Below are positions 7,151 through 16,531 of a DNA stretch of 64,000 nt, piece after piece. The notes beneath the pieces were generated by a model. That model had not been told where the DNA came from, searched no databases, and saw nothing but the letters and a program-made list of their open reading frames with translations. This DNA is from Streptomyces cacaoi. Its GTDB lineage: Bacteria > Actinomycetota > Actinomycetes > Streptomycetales > Streptomycetaceae. The position numbers were made by a program, and so were the translations under genes. The stretch spans positions 1 to 64,000 of the forward strand of contig NZ_BJMM01000030.1 in assembly GCF_006539165.1 (NCBI RefSeq), in the 5' to 3' direction. The stretch's first letter is position 1; the number at the start of each line of letters is the position of its first letter.

Positions 7151-10100
7151 GTGGGCCTGGACACGGTCGACGGACGGTTCCAGATCATGGGGGTGATCGG
7201 CCGCGGGAACATGGGGGAGGTGCACCGGGCCAGGGACCTGGAAGCCGAGGCGGACTCCCCGCATCGCGAGGTCGCCGTCAAGACCGTGTTGCGTGGCCGA
7301 ACCGGCGTCACGGTCGACGTCTCAGATCCTGACAAGGACGTGGCCCGCTTCCATCGCGAAGTGAAGATCATGCGCATGCTCTCCCGGGGCCATCCGAACC
7401 TCACCTTGCTGATCAAGGGCGGCGTGGACCAGTCCTCCGGCGGCAGTGGCCTTCCCTACCTGGCCATGGAGCTGCTGGACGGCCACCCCCTCGCGGACCT
7501 CATCGACGAGGAGCCGCAGCTGCCCGTCTCCTGGGTCGCCGCCCTGGGGGCACAGATCGCCGCCGGCCTCACCGCGGCGCATACCGCCGGAATCGTCCAC
7601 CGCGACCTGAAGCCGGCCAATGTGATGCTGACCGACGACGGCACCGTCAAGGTCCTCGACTTCGGCATGGGCTCGATCGTCGACGATCCCGATCAGACAC
7701 GGCTGACGAGCACGGGCGTCAGCGTCGGCACGGCCCGTTACATGGCGCCCGAGCAATTCCGCGCGGAACACGTCTCCGCCCCGGCCGATCTCTACGCGCT
7801 CGGCTGCATCCTGTACGAACTGCTGATCGGGCGCCCGCCGTTCTCCGCCACGACGCCCTTCGAACTCCGCGATCAACACGAGCAGGACCAGCCGCCGAGG
7901 CTGACATTGGTGCGCCCTGATCTGCCCTCCGAACTGGTCCGGCTGGTGGACCGGCTCTTGGAGAAGGACGCCGAACTACGGCCCGAGACCGCAGACTTGG
8001 TCCGTGAGGCACTGGTACCGCTCGCCTTCGCACCGGACGACACGGCCGCGCTACTGGCTCCGCACTGGCAGGAGAAGGATCCCGTGGCGCGGCTGCGCGC
8101 CCTCCTCCCCGAGCCCGCACCCGCCGCGCCCGCTCCGGCCCCCCGCAGGGAGCCGCGCCTGCCCGAGGCGATGGACATCTTCGGTATCCACGCCGACCTG
8201 ATCAGTGAGTACGAGGACTTCACCAAGAGCGGGACGGTGATACGGGACGCCCGCATCGACGGCTTCGTCAAGGACGACCGGGCGGCGAAGAAGTCGCAGT
8301 GGCCCGACCCGTGGCTGTCGCTGAATCCCTTCTTCGCCGAAGGCGGCCAGGTCACCGATCTCGTACGGGACGAGGTACTGCATCCCAGGTGCGCGGAGAT
8401 CTTCCAGGCCGGCAAGAAGGAGGACTCGCTGCGTCCGGACGGCCGGCCACTGACCTTCCACCTCCACCAGCGGCAGGCGATCGAGGCAGCGCAGGCAGGT
8501 GACTCCTATGTGCTCACCACAGGCACCGGCTCGGGCAAGTCGCTGTCGTACATCGTCCCCATCGTGGACCGGGTGCTGAAGGAGCGCGAAGCAGCTGGGC
8601 CGGATGCCGGGGGCCGAGTACGTGCGATCGTCGTCTACCCGATGAACGCACTGGCCAACTCCCAGCTCGGCGAGTTGGAGAAGTACCTGCGCAACGGTTT
8701 CGGAGCGGGACGTGAACCGGTCACGTTCGCGCGCTACACCGGTCAGGAGACCGAAGAGCGGCGTCGGGAGCTTCGCAGGAATCCCCCGGACATCCTGTTG
8801 ACCAACTATGTGATGCTGGAGCTGATGCTGACCCGGCCGGATGACCGGTCCAGTCTGATCCGCATGGCCGAAGGCTTGCAGTTCCTCGTCTTCGACGAGC
8901 TGCACACCTACCGGGGCAGGCAGGGCGCGGACGTGGCGTTCCTGATCCGCCGGGTCCGGGAGGCCTGCCGGGCCTCCGCCTCCCTCCAGTGCATCGGTAC
9001 TTCGGCGACCATGTCCACCGAAGGCTCGTGGAAGGACCAGCAGCGCGAGGTGGCCCGGGTCGCCGGCCGGCTGTTCGGCACGACGGTGCTGCCCGAGAGG
9101 ATCATCGGCGAAACCCTGATCCGAGGCACCGAGGAGGCACCGGAGACGGTTCCCGCCGAGCGGCTCCGGGTGCCGGCGGCGCCCCGCTCGTACGAGGCGC
9201 TGACGAAGGACCCGCTGGCTCGTTGGGTGGAATCCCGGTTCGGTCTGGAGCGCGAGGAGCACACGGGGCGGTTGCGCCGGTGCGCCCCCGGCACGGTGGA
9301 GGAGGCGGCAGCCGAGCTGCACGCCCGGACCGGGGTGGCCGAGGAAACCGTGCGCGGCGCGATCCGGGCCACCCTGGAGGCCGGCGCCCAAGCCAAGCAC
9401 CCGGTGACGGAGCGTCCGCTTTTTGCCTTCCGGCTGCATCAGTTCCTGTCCAACGGCGACACCGTCTACACGACACTTGAGGATCCGCTCACCCGGCCGC
9501 TGACGCGCACATACCAGCTGGAACATCCGGACAGCGACGGCAAGCCCCTGTTCCCGCTGGCGTTCTGCCGCGAGTGCGGACAGGAGTATCTGACTGTCTG
9601 GCGCACCGAGGAGAACGGCACATTCCGGCACGAACCGCGTCGGAACACCTCCGCCTCCGGGGGCCGCGAGGGTGAGGGCTACCTGTACGTGGGGATGCCG
9701 GGGGAGGACTACGAGTGGCCGGCCGATCCGCAGAAAGCCGTGGACGACAGGCGGTTGCCGGAGTCATGGCTGGAGACGGACGCGAACGGTCTGACCGTCG
9801 TGCGGAAGTCGTACCGCCCCCGGGTCCCCCGGCGCGTCGTCGTGGACGCCTACGGAAACGAGTCGGACGAAGGGCTCGTGGCAGCCTTCATCCCGGCGCC
9901 GTTCCTGTTCTGCGTGCACTGCCAGGTCTCCTACGAGCAGACCCGCGGCCGGGACTTCGCGAAGCTGGCCACTCTGGACCAGGAAGGGCGTTCTTCGGCA
10001 ACCTCCCTGATCTCGGCATCGATCGTGAAGTCCCTGCGGGCGGTGCCCGAAGACAGTCTGAGCGCGGAAGCACGCAAGCTCCTCACCTTCGTCGACAACC

Positions 10101-13100
10101 GGCAGGACGCGTCGTTGCAAGCCGGGCACTTCAATGACTTCGCCCAAGTGACGCAGCTGCGGGGGGCGTTGTACGAGGCGGCGGCGCGGGCCGGTGCGGA
10201 CGGACTGCACCATGACAACCTCGCCGAGGCCGTGACGGAGGCAATGGGCCTCTCCCCGCGCGAGTACGCGAGGGGCTCGGACCCGACGCCCTCCCTGGAG
10301 CGACAGGCCACGGAAATCTTCCGGAAGGTGATCTGTTACCGCCTCTACCGCGACCTGGAACGCGGTTGGCGCGTCACGATGCCGAACCTGGAGCAGACGG
10401 GCCTCCTGCGGATCGACTACGTGGACCTGGACTGGCTCGCCGCCCGGCCCGAGCGCTGGCAGTCCGCCCATGCCGCCCTGCGCGACGCCGATCCGGCGCT
10501 GCTCAAGGAGATCGCTCGTACGCTGCTCGATTTCATGCGGCGCTCCCTCGCCATCGACGTGCAGTATTTCCGCGATGACTTCGATGCCCTGCAACGGGCG
10601 AGCGAGGAGCGGCTCGCCGGTCCGTGGGTGCTCGGCGAAAGCGACCGGCCGGCTGTCGGTATCGCTTACCCGCACGGCTCGCAGCCGGGCATGGAGCGCT
10701 CCGCGCTCTTCCTGTCGGCCCGTGGGAAGTTCGGAAAGTACCTGCGGCGCAACATGCCCCAGCTGCGTCACCTGCCGCTGGACGATGTCCAGTGCGTGAT
10801 CGAGGACCTTCTCAAGGTGTTGCACGGCGCCGACCTGGTGCGCGAGGTGGAGTCGGCTCCGGAGCGCTCCGGCCCGGCGTTCCGGCGCCGCGCGGCCGAG
10901 AAGCGGATCGGCTACCGGGTGTCGGCCGCAGCCTTGATCTGGCGGGCGGGGGACGGTGAGCGAGGCGCGGTGGACCCGCTGGCACGCACCTACAGCCGCG
11001 GCGAGGGGCCGCGCGTCAACTCCTTCTTCCGCGACCTGTACCGGACGACGGCAGCCGAGCTCGCCGGGCTGTACGCGCGGGAACACACCGCTCAGGTCGA
11101 CCAGGACCGCCGGCTGGAGCGCGAGAAGGCGTTCCGTGAAGCCGAACTGCCTTTGCTGTACTGCTCGCCGACGATGGAGCTCGGCGTCGACATCTCCTCG
11201 CTCAACGCCGTGCTGATGCGCAATGTGCCGCCGACACCGGCGAACTACGCACAGCGCTCGGGACGGGCCGGCCGGTTCGGCCAGCCCGCGCTGGTGACGA
11301 CATACTGCGCGACGGGCAACAGCCACGACCAGTACTACTTCCGGCGTTCCCAGGACATGGTGTCCGGGCAGGTCGCCCCACCGCGCCTGGAGCTCGCCAA
11401 CGAGGACCTGGTGCGCTCGCACCTCCAGGGCATCTGGCTGGCGGAGACCGGAATGAAGCTGGGCACCGCGATCACAGATGTGATCGATGTCGCCTACGAC
11501 CCCGACGGTGACGACCGCCCCGACCCGCACATGTCACTGCCGCTGCTCCCCCACGTCCGCGATCTGTCACTGGACGAGGAAGCCCGCCGGCGGGCGATCG
11601 ACACAGCGCGTACCGTTCTCGCCCCGCTGATCACGGACTTCACAGCCACCACCTGGTGGTACGACGAGTGGATCGAGGATCGGATCGAGCAGGCTCCGCA
11701 CGAGTTCGACGCTTCCTTCGACCGGTGGCGGCAGCTGTTCCGGGCCGCCGTCCTCGACCAGTACGAGCAGAACAAGCGCGTCGTCGACCACACCCTCTCC
11801 CCCGGCGAGCAGGGCAGGGCTCGCAGCCGCCGCCGGGAGGCCGAGACGCAGACGAACCTGCTGCTGAACCGCTCCGTCGACAGCAAGTCGGTGATGAGCG
11901 ACTTCAACCCGTACCGCTATCTGGCGTCCGAAGGCTTTCTGCCGGGCTACAGCTTCCCGCGGCTTCCACTGGCCGCTTACATTCCGCATGCCGGTAACCG
12001 CCGCAACACGGACGGCGACTACCTGCAACGACCCCGCTTCCTGGCCATCCGCGAGTTCGGGCCCGGCGCGCTCATCTACCACGAGGGCGCCCGTTACCAG
12101 GTCACGCGGGTCCAGCTGCCGCCGGACGCCTCGGGGGACCTGGCGACCGCGGAAGCGAGGCGCTGCGACAGCTGCGGCTACCACCACCCCGTGAAGATCG
12201 GCGTCGACAGGTGTTCGATGTGCGGAGAGGAACTCAAGGGGAAGCGCACCGGCCTGCTCCAGCTGCACACCGTGTACACCAGTCGACGCGAGCGGATCTC
12301 TTCGGACGAGGAGGAACGCCGCCGGGCCGGTTTCCGCCTGGAGACTTCGTATGCCTTCCACGACCACGGGTCTCGCAGGGGGCGCCTCACCTCTCACGTC
12401 ACCGACGCCGACGGGGGGCCGCTCCTCGATCTGGATTACGGCGACTCGGCCACCGTGCGCATCACCAACCTGGGCCGGGTCCGCGACAAGCAGGATGAGC
12501 CGGACGGCTACTGGCTCGATCTGGGCGACGGCCGCTGGCTCAACGACCGGGCCGCGGCCGACGCCATCGAGGGCACCGGCATGCCGGTCGTCGACGAGGA
12601 CGGCAACGAGAAGCGCCGCAAGAAGCGGGTCCTGCCCTATGTGGAGGACCGCCGCAACATTCTGGTGGTCACTCTGGACGAGCCTCAGCCGGAGCCGGTG
12701 GCCCTGTCCCTGATGTATGCGCTGGAACGTGGCATCGAGGCGGCATTCGAGCTGGAGGACTCCGAGTTGACAGCTGAGCTGCTGCCTCCCGACGAGGGTC
12801 CGCGTCGCCGGCTGCTGTTCACGGAAGCCGCCGAGGGCGGCGCGGGTGTGCTGCGCCGCATCCAGCACGACAGGAAGGCCCTCGCCGAGGCCGCCCGGAG
12901 CGCCTTGGAGATCTGTCACTTCGACCCGGAGACCGGAGAGGACCAGGGCGGGCCTCCGGACGGCGAGAAATGTGCCCGTGGCTGCTACGCCTGTCTGCTG
13001 ACCTACGGCAACCAGACGCACCACCGCCAGTTGAGCCGGCACACCGCCGGGCCACTGCTGTTGCAGCTGGCCGGCGCCAGCACCGAGCGCGAGGACCGTG

Positions 13101-13510
13101 GCGAATCCCGCAGCGAGCAGTTCCGCAGGCTCGCTGCGGCCGTCAGCGCCGAAGACGCCGCCTCGGACAGCGCTCTCGCGTCCTCGCTCACCGCCGGAGA
13201 GGAAGACCTCGCCGCCCTGGTGGCGAAGGGCGATGTGCTCGGCTGGCTGAAGGCGAAGGGCCATCGGCTGCCAGACGGAGTGGACGTGTTCGTCGACGAA
13301 GCAGCGGCCCGTCCTGATCTCGTTTTCCACCTAGACGGCGCCCATCTCGCCGTGTTCGTCGACATGCCGGGGCGGCCGTCCGACTCCACGCGCGACCTGG
13401 AGGCCGGCTATCGCCTGGAAGAAGCCGGCTGGGACGTCCTGCGCTTCCCGTCGGACGCGGACTGGGACGCCATCGTCGAGCACAACGCCGGCTACTTCCA
13501 CATCCGTTGA
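7151..13510 (+). CDS. Ser/Thr kinase fused to DUF1998 SF2 helicase (defence)
   Basis: A 2119-residue fusion. Residues 9-300 are a Hanks-type kinase with all key elements: glycine loop GRGNMG (17-22), Lys44, HRDLKPAN (150-157), DFG (170-172) and APE (199-201). From about 340 an SF2 helicase follows: Walker A TGTGSGKS (Lys463), DELH box (582-585), SAT (618-620), and motif VI QRSGRAGR (1368-1375). Two CxxC pairs near 1672-1697 and a Cys-rich DUF1998 region near 1895-1975 (GCYACLLTYGNQ) come next. The last 65 residues resemble a Vsr/DUF559 nuclease fold. GTG 7151 follows GGGGAGGG and is preferred to TTG 7046. It leads a three-gene operon. It resembles DISARM DrmA+DrmB fused, or Druantia DruE, plus a kinase. 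It likely translocates on foreign DNA; the phosphorylation target is unknown. Confidence 0.88.
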   Translation: MGLDTVDGRFQIMGVIGRGNMGEVHRARDLEAEADSPHREVAVKTVLRGRTGVTVDVSDPDKDVARFHREVKIMRMLSRGHPNLTLLIKGGVDQSSGGSGLPYLAMELLDGHPLADLIDEEPQLPVSWVAALGAQIAAGLTAAHTAGIVHRDLKPANVMLTDDGTVKVLDFGMGSIVDDPDQTRLTSTGVSVGTARYMAPEQFRAEHVSAPADLYALGCILYELLIGRPPFSATTPFELRDQHEQDQPPRLTLVRPDLPSELVRLVDRLLEKDAELRPETADLVREALVPLAFAPDDTAALLAPHWQEKDPVARLRALLPEPAPAAPAPAPRREPRLPEAMDIFGIHADLISEYEDFTKSGTVIRDARIDGFVKDDRAAKKSQWPDPWLSLNPFFAEGGQVTDLVRDEVLHPRCAEIFQAGKKEDSLRPDGRPLTFHLHQRQAIEAAQAGDSYVLTTGTGSGKSLSYIVPIVDRVLKEREAAGPDAGGRVRAIVVYPMNALANSQLGELEKYLRNGFGAGREPVTFARYTGQETEERRRELRRNPPDILLTNYVMLELMLTRPDDRSSLIRMAEGLQFLVFDELHTYRGRQGADVAFLIRRVREACRASASLQCIGTSATMSTEGSWKDQQREVARVAGRLFGTTVLPERIIGETLIRGTEEAPETVPAERLRVPAAPRSYEALTKDPLARWVESRFGLEREEHTGRLRRCAPGTVEEAAAELHARTGVAEETVRGAIRATLEAGAQAKHPVTERPLFAFRLHQFLSNGDTVYTTLEDPLTRPLTRTYQLEHPDSDGKPLFPLAFCRECGQEYLTVWRTEENGTFRHEPRRNTSASGGREGEGYLYVGMPGEDYEWPADPQKAVDDRRLPESWLETDANGLTVVRKSYRPRVPRRVVVDAYGNESDEGLVAAFIPAPFLFCVHCQVSYEQTRGRDFAKLATLDQEGRSSATSLISASIVKSLRAVPEDSLSAEARKLLTFVDNRQDASLQAGHFNDFAQVTQLRGALYEAAARAGADGLHHDNLAEAVTEAMGLSPREYARGSDPTPSLERQATEIFRKVICYRLYRDLERGWRVTMPNLEQTGLLRIDYVDLDWLAARPERWQSAHAALRDADPALLKEIARTLLDFMRRSLAIDVQYFRDDFDALQRASEERLAGPWVLGESDRPAVGIAYPHGSQPGMERSALFLSARGKFGKYLRRNMPQLRHLPLDDVQCVIEDLLKVLHGADLVREVESAPERSGPAFRRRAAEKRIGYRVSAAALIWRAGDGERGAVDPLARTYSRGEGPRVNSFFRDLYRTTAAELAGLYAREHTAQVDQDRRLEREKAFREAELPLLYCSPTMELGVDISSLNAVLMRNVPPTPANYAQRSGRAGRFGQPALVTTYCATGNSHDQYYFRRSQDMVSGQVAPPRLELANEDLVRSHLQGIWLAETGMKLGTAITDVIDVAYDPDGDDRPDPHMSLPLLPHVRDLSLDEEARRRAIDTARTVLAPLITDFTATTWWYDEWIEDRIEQAPHEFDASFDRWRQLFRAAVLDQYEQNKRVVDHTLSPGEQGRARSRRREAETQTNLLLNRSVDSKSVMSDFNPYRYLASEGFLPGYSFPRLPLAAYIPHAGNRRNTDGDYLQRPRFLAIREFGPGALIYHEGARYQVTRVQLPPDASGDLATAEARRCDSCGYHHPVKIGVDRCSMCGEELKGKRTGLLQLHTVYTSRRERISSDEEERRRAGFRLETSYAFHDHGSRRGRLTSHVTDADGGPLLDLDYGDSATVRITNLGRVRDKQDEPDGYWLDLGDGRWLNDRAAADAIEGTGMPVVDEDGNEKRRKKRVLPYVEDRRNILVVTLDEPQPEPVALSLMYALERGIEAAFELEDSELTAELLPPDEGPRRRLLFTEAAEGGAGVLRRIQHDRKALAEAARSALEICHFDPETGEDQGGPPDGEKCARGCYACLLTYGNQTHHRQLSRHTAGPLLLQLAGASTEREDRGESRSEQFRRLAAAVSAEDAASDSALASSLTAGEEDLAALVAKGDVLGWLKAKGHRLPDGVDVFVDEAAARPDLVFHLDGAHLAVFVDMPGRPSDSTRDLEAGYRLEEAGWDVLRFPSDADWDAIVEHNAGYFHIR

Positions 13511-13546
13511 CGGCCCCCTTACGACTCCAGAAACCGAGACAATCAC

Positions 13547-16531
13547 ATGAGCCTTACGTACACGGCCGGCTCCCTGGTCGCCGCCCGCGGCAGGGAATGG
13601 GTGGTGCTGCCCGAGAGCGTCCCGGACATGCTGGTGCTACGCCCGCTGGGCGGGAGCGAGGACGACGTCGCGGCCGTCTTCCCCGGCTTCGAGGATGTGC
13701 GTCCCGCGAAGTTCGCTGCGCCGAGCCCGGACGACCTGGGAGACCAGCGCGCCGCCGGTCTGCTGCGCACGGCGCTGCGCATCGGGTTCCGGTCGGGCGC
13801 GGGTCCGTTCCGCTCCCTGGCGTCCATCGCGGTGGAACCCCGGGCCTACCAGCTGGTCCCGCTGTTGATGGCACTGCGGCAACGCACTGTGCGGCTCCTG
13901 ATCTCGGATGATGTCGGCATCGGCAAGACGGTCGAGGCCGGTCTGATCGCCAAAGAGCTTCTTGCACAAGGCGAGGCGGTGCGCCTGGCCGTGCTCTGCT
14001 CGCCGGCGCTCGCCGAGCAGTGGCAGACCGAGCTGCGGGCAAAGTTCGGTATCGACGCCGAGTTGGTCCTCGCCTCGACCGTCTCGCGCCTGGAGCGTGG
14101 GCTGGAACTGGGCCAGTCCCTGTTCGACAGGCACCCGTTCACGATCATCTCGACGGACTTCATCAAATCGACCCGCCACCGCGAGGACTTTCTGCGGCAC
14201 TGCCCCGACCTGGTGGTGGTCGACGAGGCTCACACCTGTGTCGCCACCGACGACGCCGCGCAGGCCGGCAGCTCCTCCTCGAACCAGCTCCGCTACGAGC
14301 TGTTGCAGAAAATCTCGGCGGACGCCGACCGTCACCTGCTGCTGCTGACGGCGACACCGCACTCCGGCAAGGAGTCGGCCTTCCGGAATCTGCTCGGCCT
14401 GGTGCGGCCTGAACTGGCCACGCTCGACCTGGAGACGCCGGCGGGGCGGGCGAAGCTCGCCGAGCACTTCGTGGCCCGCAAGCGCGCGGATGTCCGCGAC
14501 TACCTCACCAGGGAGGACGGCCTCGCCGACGACTCTCTCGCCGAGCGGACCGCCTTCCCCTCCGACCGCTGGACGAAGGACGAGCCGTACAAACTGACGC
14601 CCGCCTACCGGGCGCTGCTCGACGACGCCATCGGCTATGCCAAGGACCGTGTCGAGGCAGCCGGTGAGCAGGGCAGGCGGGAGGCCCGTATCGCCTGGTG
14701 GTCGGTGATCGCGCTGTTGCGCTCCATGGTCTCCTCGCCGGCGGCCGCCGCGCAGACTCTCAACACCCGCTCCGAGTCCGCCGCCGCCCGCACCGCACAC
14801 GAGGCGGATCTGCTCGGCGCCCCCGTGGCCGCCGACTCCGCGGACAACGACCGGCTGGAGGGAATGGACGTCGCGCCGGGTGCGGCCGAGGCGGAGGACG
14901 CGGGCGCCCGGCTGCGCGAGCTCGCCGAGCGGGCCGAGAAGCTCGTCGGCCCGGCCGAGGACGCGAAACTGAAGGCACTCATCCGGCACTTGAAGAAACT
15001 GCTCGCCGACGGTTATCAGCCGATCGTCTTCTGCCGCTACATCCCCACCGCCGAGTACCTGGCCGAGCAGCTCAAAGGCAAGCTCGGCCAGCAGACCACG
15101 ATCGCCGCCGTGACCGGCACGCTCTCCCCGCAGCAGCGTCTGGAGCGCATCGAGCAGCTCGCCGCCGAGTCCGCCGACGACTCCGGCGACTCCGGCGACG
15201 TGGCCGCCCGCCGCGTGCTGGTCGCGACCGACTGCCTCTCCGAGGGCGTCAACCTCCAGCACCACTTCGACGCCGTCATCCACTACGACCTGGCCTGGAA
15301 CCCGACCCGCCACGACCAGCGGGAGGGTCGCGTCGACCGCTACGGCCAAAAGCGCGACCAGGTCCGTGTCATCACCATGTACGGCGAGGACAACGGCATC
15401 GACGGCAAGGTGCTGGAGGTGCTGTTCAAGAAGCACCGGCAGATCAAGAAGGATCTGGGCATCTCCGTCTCCGTTCCCGACGAAACCGCCTCCGGGGTCA
15501 CCGACGCCGTCGTGGAGTGGCTGCTGCTGCACGGACGGCAGGGCAGCCAGGAGACCCTGTTCGACCTGGACGGCCACCAGGAGTCCTTCGACCGGATCGC
15601 GCGCGAGTGGACCTCGGCCGCCGAGCGTGAGAAGACCTCCCGTTCCAAGTACGCCCAGCGCGCGATCCATCCGGAGGAGGTGGCCCGGGAGGTCGCCGCC
15701 GTACGGACCGCTCTCGGCAGCACCGAAGAGGTCCGCGCCTTCGTGCTGGAGGCGCTGCGCGACCTCGACGCCGTGGTGCGGGATCCGCGCGACGGCACCG
15801 GCGACTTCACGGCGCAGGTCGGCGGCACCCCGGCCGGGCTGCGGGACGCGTTCGCCGCCACTCTCGGAAGCCGGCTCGTCGAGGAGGACCGCCGGATCCC
15901 GTTCCGCAGCTCTCCCGCGGTCGCCCGTGGCGAGGCGGCGCTGGTACGCACCGACCCGGCGATCGGCGCCCTCGCCTCCTATGTACTGGACTCGGCGCTG
16001 GACGCGAACGTCCACGGACCGCGCCCCGCCCGCCGCTGCGGCGTCGTGACCACCGACGCGGTCACCATCCGCACCACGCTGCTGCTCGTCCGCTACCGCT
16101 TCCATCTCACCCTGCCGTCGCGGACCGGCGAGCGGGAGCTGGTCGCCGAGGACGCGCGCCTGCTCGCCTACGAGGGACTGCCGTCGCGTGCCCGCTGGCT
16201 GGACGGCGACGCGGCCGCCGCTCTGCTCGCGGCCCGCGCGGGCGCCAACACGCACGAGCAGATGGCACGCAACCAGATCACGCGGGCCCTGGACGGCCTG
16301 CCCGACCTCACCGGCCACCTCACCGAGTACGGCAGGACTCTGGCGGCCGACCTCGACGCCTCGCACCGCCGGGTCCGCAAGGCCAACGAGGAGATCGTCC
16401 GTGGCCTGAAGGTCGTTCCGCAGGAGCCGGCCGACGTGCTCGGCGTGTACGTCTACCTGCCGCAGCAGCCCGCCGCGGCCGTGTCACCCGCGACCGTTCC
16501 CGTCTCTACCGCGTCCGGAGCCGAAGCCTGA
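13547..16531 (+). CDS. SNF2-family helicase, DISARM DrmD-like
   Basis: A 994-residue SF2/SNF2 ATPase. Walker A is GIGKT (Lys127), the DEAH box is Asp226-His229, TATPHSGK is motif III, and QREGRVDRYGQK near residue 591 is motif VI. The RapA/HepA-like layout with a long C-terminal extension fits DrmD of class 1 DISARM, a dsDNA translocase paired with an adenine methylase. It follows the kinase-helicase by 36 bp, and its TGA overlaps the ATG of the methyltransferase (TGATG), so the two are translationally coupled. It is probably the motor partner of the 16531 methyltransferase. Function as phage defence is inferred from family and neighbours. Confidence 0.88.
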   Translation: MSLTYTAGSLVAARGREWVVLPESVPDMLVLRPLGGSEDDVAAVFPGFEDVRPAKFAAPSPDDLGDQRAAGLLRTALRIGFRSGAGPFRSLASIAVEPRAYQLVPLLMALRQRTVRLLISDDVGIGKTVEAGLIAKELLAQGEAVRLAVLCSPALAEQWQTELRAKFGIDAELVLASTVSRLERGLELGQSLFDRHPFTIISTDFIKSTRHREDFLRHCPDLVVVDEAHTCVATDDAAQAGSSSSNQLRYELLQKISADADRHLLLLTATPHSGKESAFRNLLGLVRPELATLDLETPAGRAKLAEHFVARKRADVRDYLTREDGLADDSLAERTAFPSDRWTKDEPYKLTPAYRALLDDAIGYAKDRVEAAGEQGRREARIAWWSVIALLRSMVSSPAAAAQTLNTRSESAAARTAHEADLLGAPVAADSADNDRLEGMDVAPGAAEAEDAGARLRELAERAEKLVGPAEDAKLKALIRHLKKLLADGYQPIVFCRYIPTAEYLAEQLKGKLGQQTTIAAVTGTLSPQQRLERIEQLAAESADDSGDSGDVAARRVLVATDCLSEGVNLQHHFDAVIHYDLAWNPTRHDQREGRVDRYGQKRDQVRVITMYGEDNGIDGKVLEVLFKKHRQIKKDLGISVSVPDETASGVTDAVVEWLLLHGRQGSQETLFDLDGHQESFDRIAREWTSAAEREKTSRSKYAQRAIHPEEVAREVAAVRTALGSTEEVRAFVLEALRDLDAVVRDPRDGTGDFTAQVGGTPAGLRDAFAATLGSRLVEEDRRIPFRSSPAVARGEAALVRTDPAIGALASYVLDSALDANVHGPRPARRCGVVTTDAVTIRTTLLLVRYRFHLTLPSRTGERELVAEDARLLAYEGLPSRARWLDGDAAAALLAARAGANTHEQMARNQITRALDGLPDLTGHLTEYGRTLAADLDASHRRVRKANEEIVRGLKVVPQEPADVLGVYVYLPQQPAAAVSPATVPVSTASGAEA

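Noticed and set aside
13637..16366. long open frame on the minus strand opposite the SNF2 helicase (909 codons)
   Set aside because: It mirrors the codon structure of the real gene, is rich in Arg/Gly/Val/Leu without any domain, and the + frame has all helicase motifs.
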